DNA from: CAMCXT01 sp046302715
Lineage (GTDB): Bacteria; Bacteroidota; Bacteroidia; M30B66
Direction: 5' to 3'
Assembly (NCBI GenBank): GCA_046302715.1
Contig: JBKCHQ010000073.1
Location: forward strand, 1 to 7,985
Length of the DNA: 7,985 nucleotides
Part shown: in pieces, positions 6,464-7,985 of the stretch
How positions within the stretch are numbered: position 1 is the first letter of the stretch
Layout: each line of letters starts with the position of its first letter
Notes under the pieces: model-generated
Database searches by the model: none
Seen by the model: only the letters and a program-made list of their open reading frames with translations
Told to the model about the DNA's origin: nothing
Translations under genes and position numbers: made by a program

Positions 6464-7828
6464 ATGCACGCCTTTACTGAAAAAGAACAACTCTACATGG
6501 TTGCCCGCAATGCCCAAATGCCTTTATGTACCCTTGATGCTACACTTCGCATAACATGGGCAAGCGCCGAATTTTACACCCTGTTTCGTTGCAATGAAGA
6601 GCAAAGTCATTTAATGCGACTCGATAAATTATTATTTAGCAACGCTCAACCCGATGGAGCATTTATGGCTTTATGGAATCAGGCGTATACCGCACCTCTG
6701 GCAGCGGCCGATTTTGAATGCCAGCCTAATGGGGGGCACAAACTGTTTTTAAGCGCCCATATTTTTCAGCAGGCCGAGTCTGAAGGTTTTATTGTAGCAT
6801 TTAACAACCGAAGCGCCCATCTAAAGGTAGAGCGAGAGCTCAACGCTTTGCGAGATGAACACGAAGATTTCTTTCAGCACAGCGAGATTCCAATGTGCTA
6901 CAATGAGCTTTCAGGAACCTTTATCAAGGCGAATAAAGCGTTTTGTAAATTGTTTGAATGCGATTGCAGCCAAATGGCGGGTCGTGATTTTATGGAATTG
7001 CCTTTTGACACCTACACCATTGAAGAAAAATTAAAAATGCGTCGCGAGGCAGTGGATGCCTTACGCGAGGTGCAGGTGTTTAGAAAAACGATAGAAATAA
7101 GCCGCCCATCTTCTGATAAAGGTATGTTTGAAGTGGTGATGCGCAAGAGTATTTTGGGCAACAAGCCTGTTATTGCAGTTTATCTTTTGCCGTTAACGGC
7201 CTCAAACCATTTGCAAGAGATTAACAACGACAACAACACCTTAAATAACATGCTTCGTAAGCCACTGGCTAATGTTTTAGGGCTGCTCGAAATTGCCCGT
7301 AGTGAGGCATTGGGTGCTACCAAAGTAAGTTTAGATAAAGAAACATTATCAAAGCTTTCAGATCAAATTAGTGAAATTCTGCATCAGTTAAATGATAATC
7401 ATGCAGAGGTTCAAAGTATTCCTGAAGCATTGCCGGTAAGCGTAGATCGGATTTGGATTGTTGATGACGATCAAGTAATCACCTACATAACCGAGCACAT
7501 GCTGCTAAATGTGGATAGTAGTTTAAAAATTAGCAGTTTTTTAAGTGCGAAAATGGCTTTGGAAAAACTTCGCCTCGATGGTGTTGCGCCAGATATTCTG
7601 CTTCTTGATATTAATATGCCTGGTATTACAGGTTGGGAATTTTTAGACCAATTAAACGCATTAGGACTAAAGGCTAATGTGTATATGTACTCATCGTCTA
7701 TCGATCCCGATGATGTAAAAGAGGCACGTAACTATCCCATGGTAAAGGATTTTATCAGTAAACCACTCGATGCACGAACGATTAGGCAAGTGTTGGCTAT
7801 TGGTGGAGAGCAGCGTAAGGTGTCGTAA
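6464..7828 (+). CDS. PAS-PAS protein with degenerate histidine-kinase dimerisation segment and C-terminal receiver domain
   Basis: This 454-residue, apparently cytoplasmic signalling protein has no signal peptide or membrane segment. Residues 15-115 and 135-245 look like two PAS-type sensor folds; the second is clearer (SEIPMCYNELSGTFIKANKAFCKLFE). Residues 118-137 form a charged helical linker. Residues 258-312 resemble a HisKA dimerisation hairpin: MLRKPLANVLGLLEIA corresponds to the usual H-x-x-R-x-P-L-A-x-I-L-G-L box. The phosphoacceptor His, three residues before Arg265, is Asn262, and no HATPase domain follows. A complete receiver domain spans 328-446, with acidic Asp334-336, phosphoacceptor Asp382 in LLLDINMPG, Ser410 and Lys433 in SKPL. 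There is no DNA-binding output. It therefore cannot autophosphorylate as a classical kinase, but it could take phosphate from another kinase or phosphotransfer protein. An in-frame stop at 6452-6454 supports the start. No clear promoter was seen at 6383-6463. Confidence 0.88.
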   Translation: MHAFTEKEQLYMVARNAQMPLCTLDATLRITWASAEFYTLFRCNEEQSHLMRLDKLLFSNAQPDGAFMALWNQAYTAPLAAADFECQPNGGHKLFLSAHIFQQAESEGFIVAFNNRSAHLKVERELNALRDEHEDFFQHSEIPMCYNELSGTFIKANKAFCKLFECDCSQMAGRDFMELPFDTYTIEEKLKMRREAVDALREVQVFRKTIEISRPSSDKGMFEVVMRKSILGNKPVIAVYLLPLTASNHLQEINNDNNTLNNMLRKPLANVLGLLEIARSEALGATKVSLDKETLSKLSDQISEILHQLNDNHAEVQSIPEALPVSVDRIWIVDDDQVITYITEHMLLNVDSSLKISSFLSAKMALEKLRLDGVAPDILLLDINMPGITGWEFLDQLNALGLKANVYMYSSSIDPDDVKEARNYPMVKDFISKPLDARTIRQVLAIGGEQRKVS

Positions 7829-7858
7829 GAGAAATGCCGCCTTATAGGTCATTGTCTC
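7829..7858. terminator. Weak candidate hairpin after the PAS/receiver gene
   Basis: GAGAAATG (7829-7836) can pair with CATT and TCTC (7850-7853 and 7855-7858) with one bulged G at 7854. A short CCT/AGG stem is possible inside the 13-nt loop. No T-run follows on the + strand, so it would be an atypical terminator; its position between two convergent genes is the main support. Confidence 0.25.
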
Positions 7859-7913
7859 CCAAAATCGGAATTACAAAACGAATATTTATCTCTTAATGGA
7901 TAGAGGTTGATTG

Positions 7914-7985
7914 CTAATCAGGGCGCAGCTTTACATCGTTCTTGAAAATGGCAAAAAGCTTATAGCCTTTGTTTCTAAGTGCTTG
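7914..7985 (-). CDS. C-terminal end of an unrecognised gene (5' part outside window)
   Basis: Read from the right edge on the - strand, 23 codons run without a stop to a TAG at 7914-7916 and encode a tail containing LRNKGYKLFAIFKND and ending KLRPD. The alternating basic and hydrophobic residues look like real protein, and the gene would converge on the PAS/receiver gene. The piece is too short to assign a family. A second - strand frame is also open for 17 codons, so the frame choice is not certain. Confidence 0.4.
   Translation of the reverse strand, partial: QALRNKGYKLFAIFKNDVKLRPD

Overview
The window looks like a chromosomal segment of a Bacteroidota bacterium, perhaps Flavobacteriia or a relative. 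The evidence is moderate GC content, start codons without Shine-Dalgarno sequences in AT-rich leaders, a near-consensus Bacteroidota promoter (TTG, 19 nt, TAnnTTTG) before glyS, a nrdB-nrdA gene order, and family members typical of that phylum (a DoxX/BT_3928-like tail and a DUF3109 protein). No species can be named from sequence alone.

Layout, left to right. (1) Positions 1-300, + strand: the 3' end of a gene with a thioredoxin-like C-terminus. It converges on the nrd operon, with a shared hairpin terminator at 294-326. (2) Positions 357-3824, - strand: nrdB then nrdA, a class Ia ribonucleotide reductase operon of strikingly eukaryote-like type. (3) Positions 3825-4194: a 370-bp region without a convincing gene. 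It holds the nrdB leader with a possible RNA fold, a DnaA-box match, an orphan + strand promoter-like sequence and a perfect 10-bp inverted repeat. (4) Positions 4195-4788, - strand: a cysteine-rich DUF3109 protein. (5) Positions 4910-6382, + strand: glycyl-tRNA synthetase, divergent from DUF3109, with the clearest promoter in the window. (6) Positions 6464-7828, + strand: a signalling protein with two PAS-like regions, a histidine-kinase-like dimerisation segment whose phosphoacceptor His is Asn, no ATPase domain, and a complete receiver domain. (7) Positions 7914-7985, - strand: the likely C-terminal end of an unrecognised gene leaving the window.

Most of the content is housekeeping: NrdA and NrdB together make dNTPs, and GlyRS charges tRNA-Gly. 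No phage, insertion sequence, CRISPR array, tRNA or rRNA was seen, and nothing amounts to a new multi-gene system. The items most worth a second look are the kinase-less PAS/receiver protein with the degenerate His site and the structured intergenic region upstream of nrdB.
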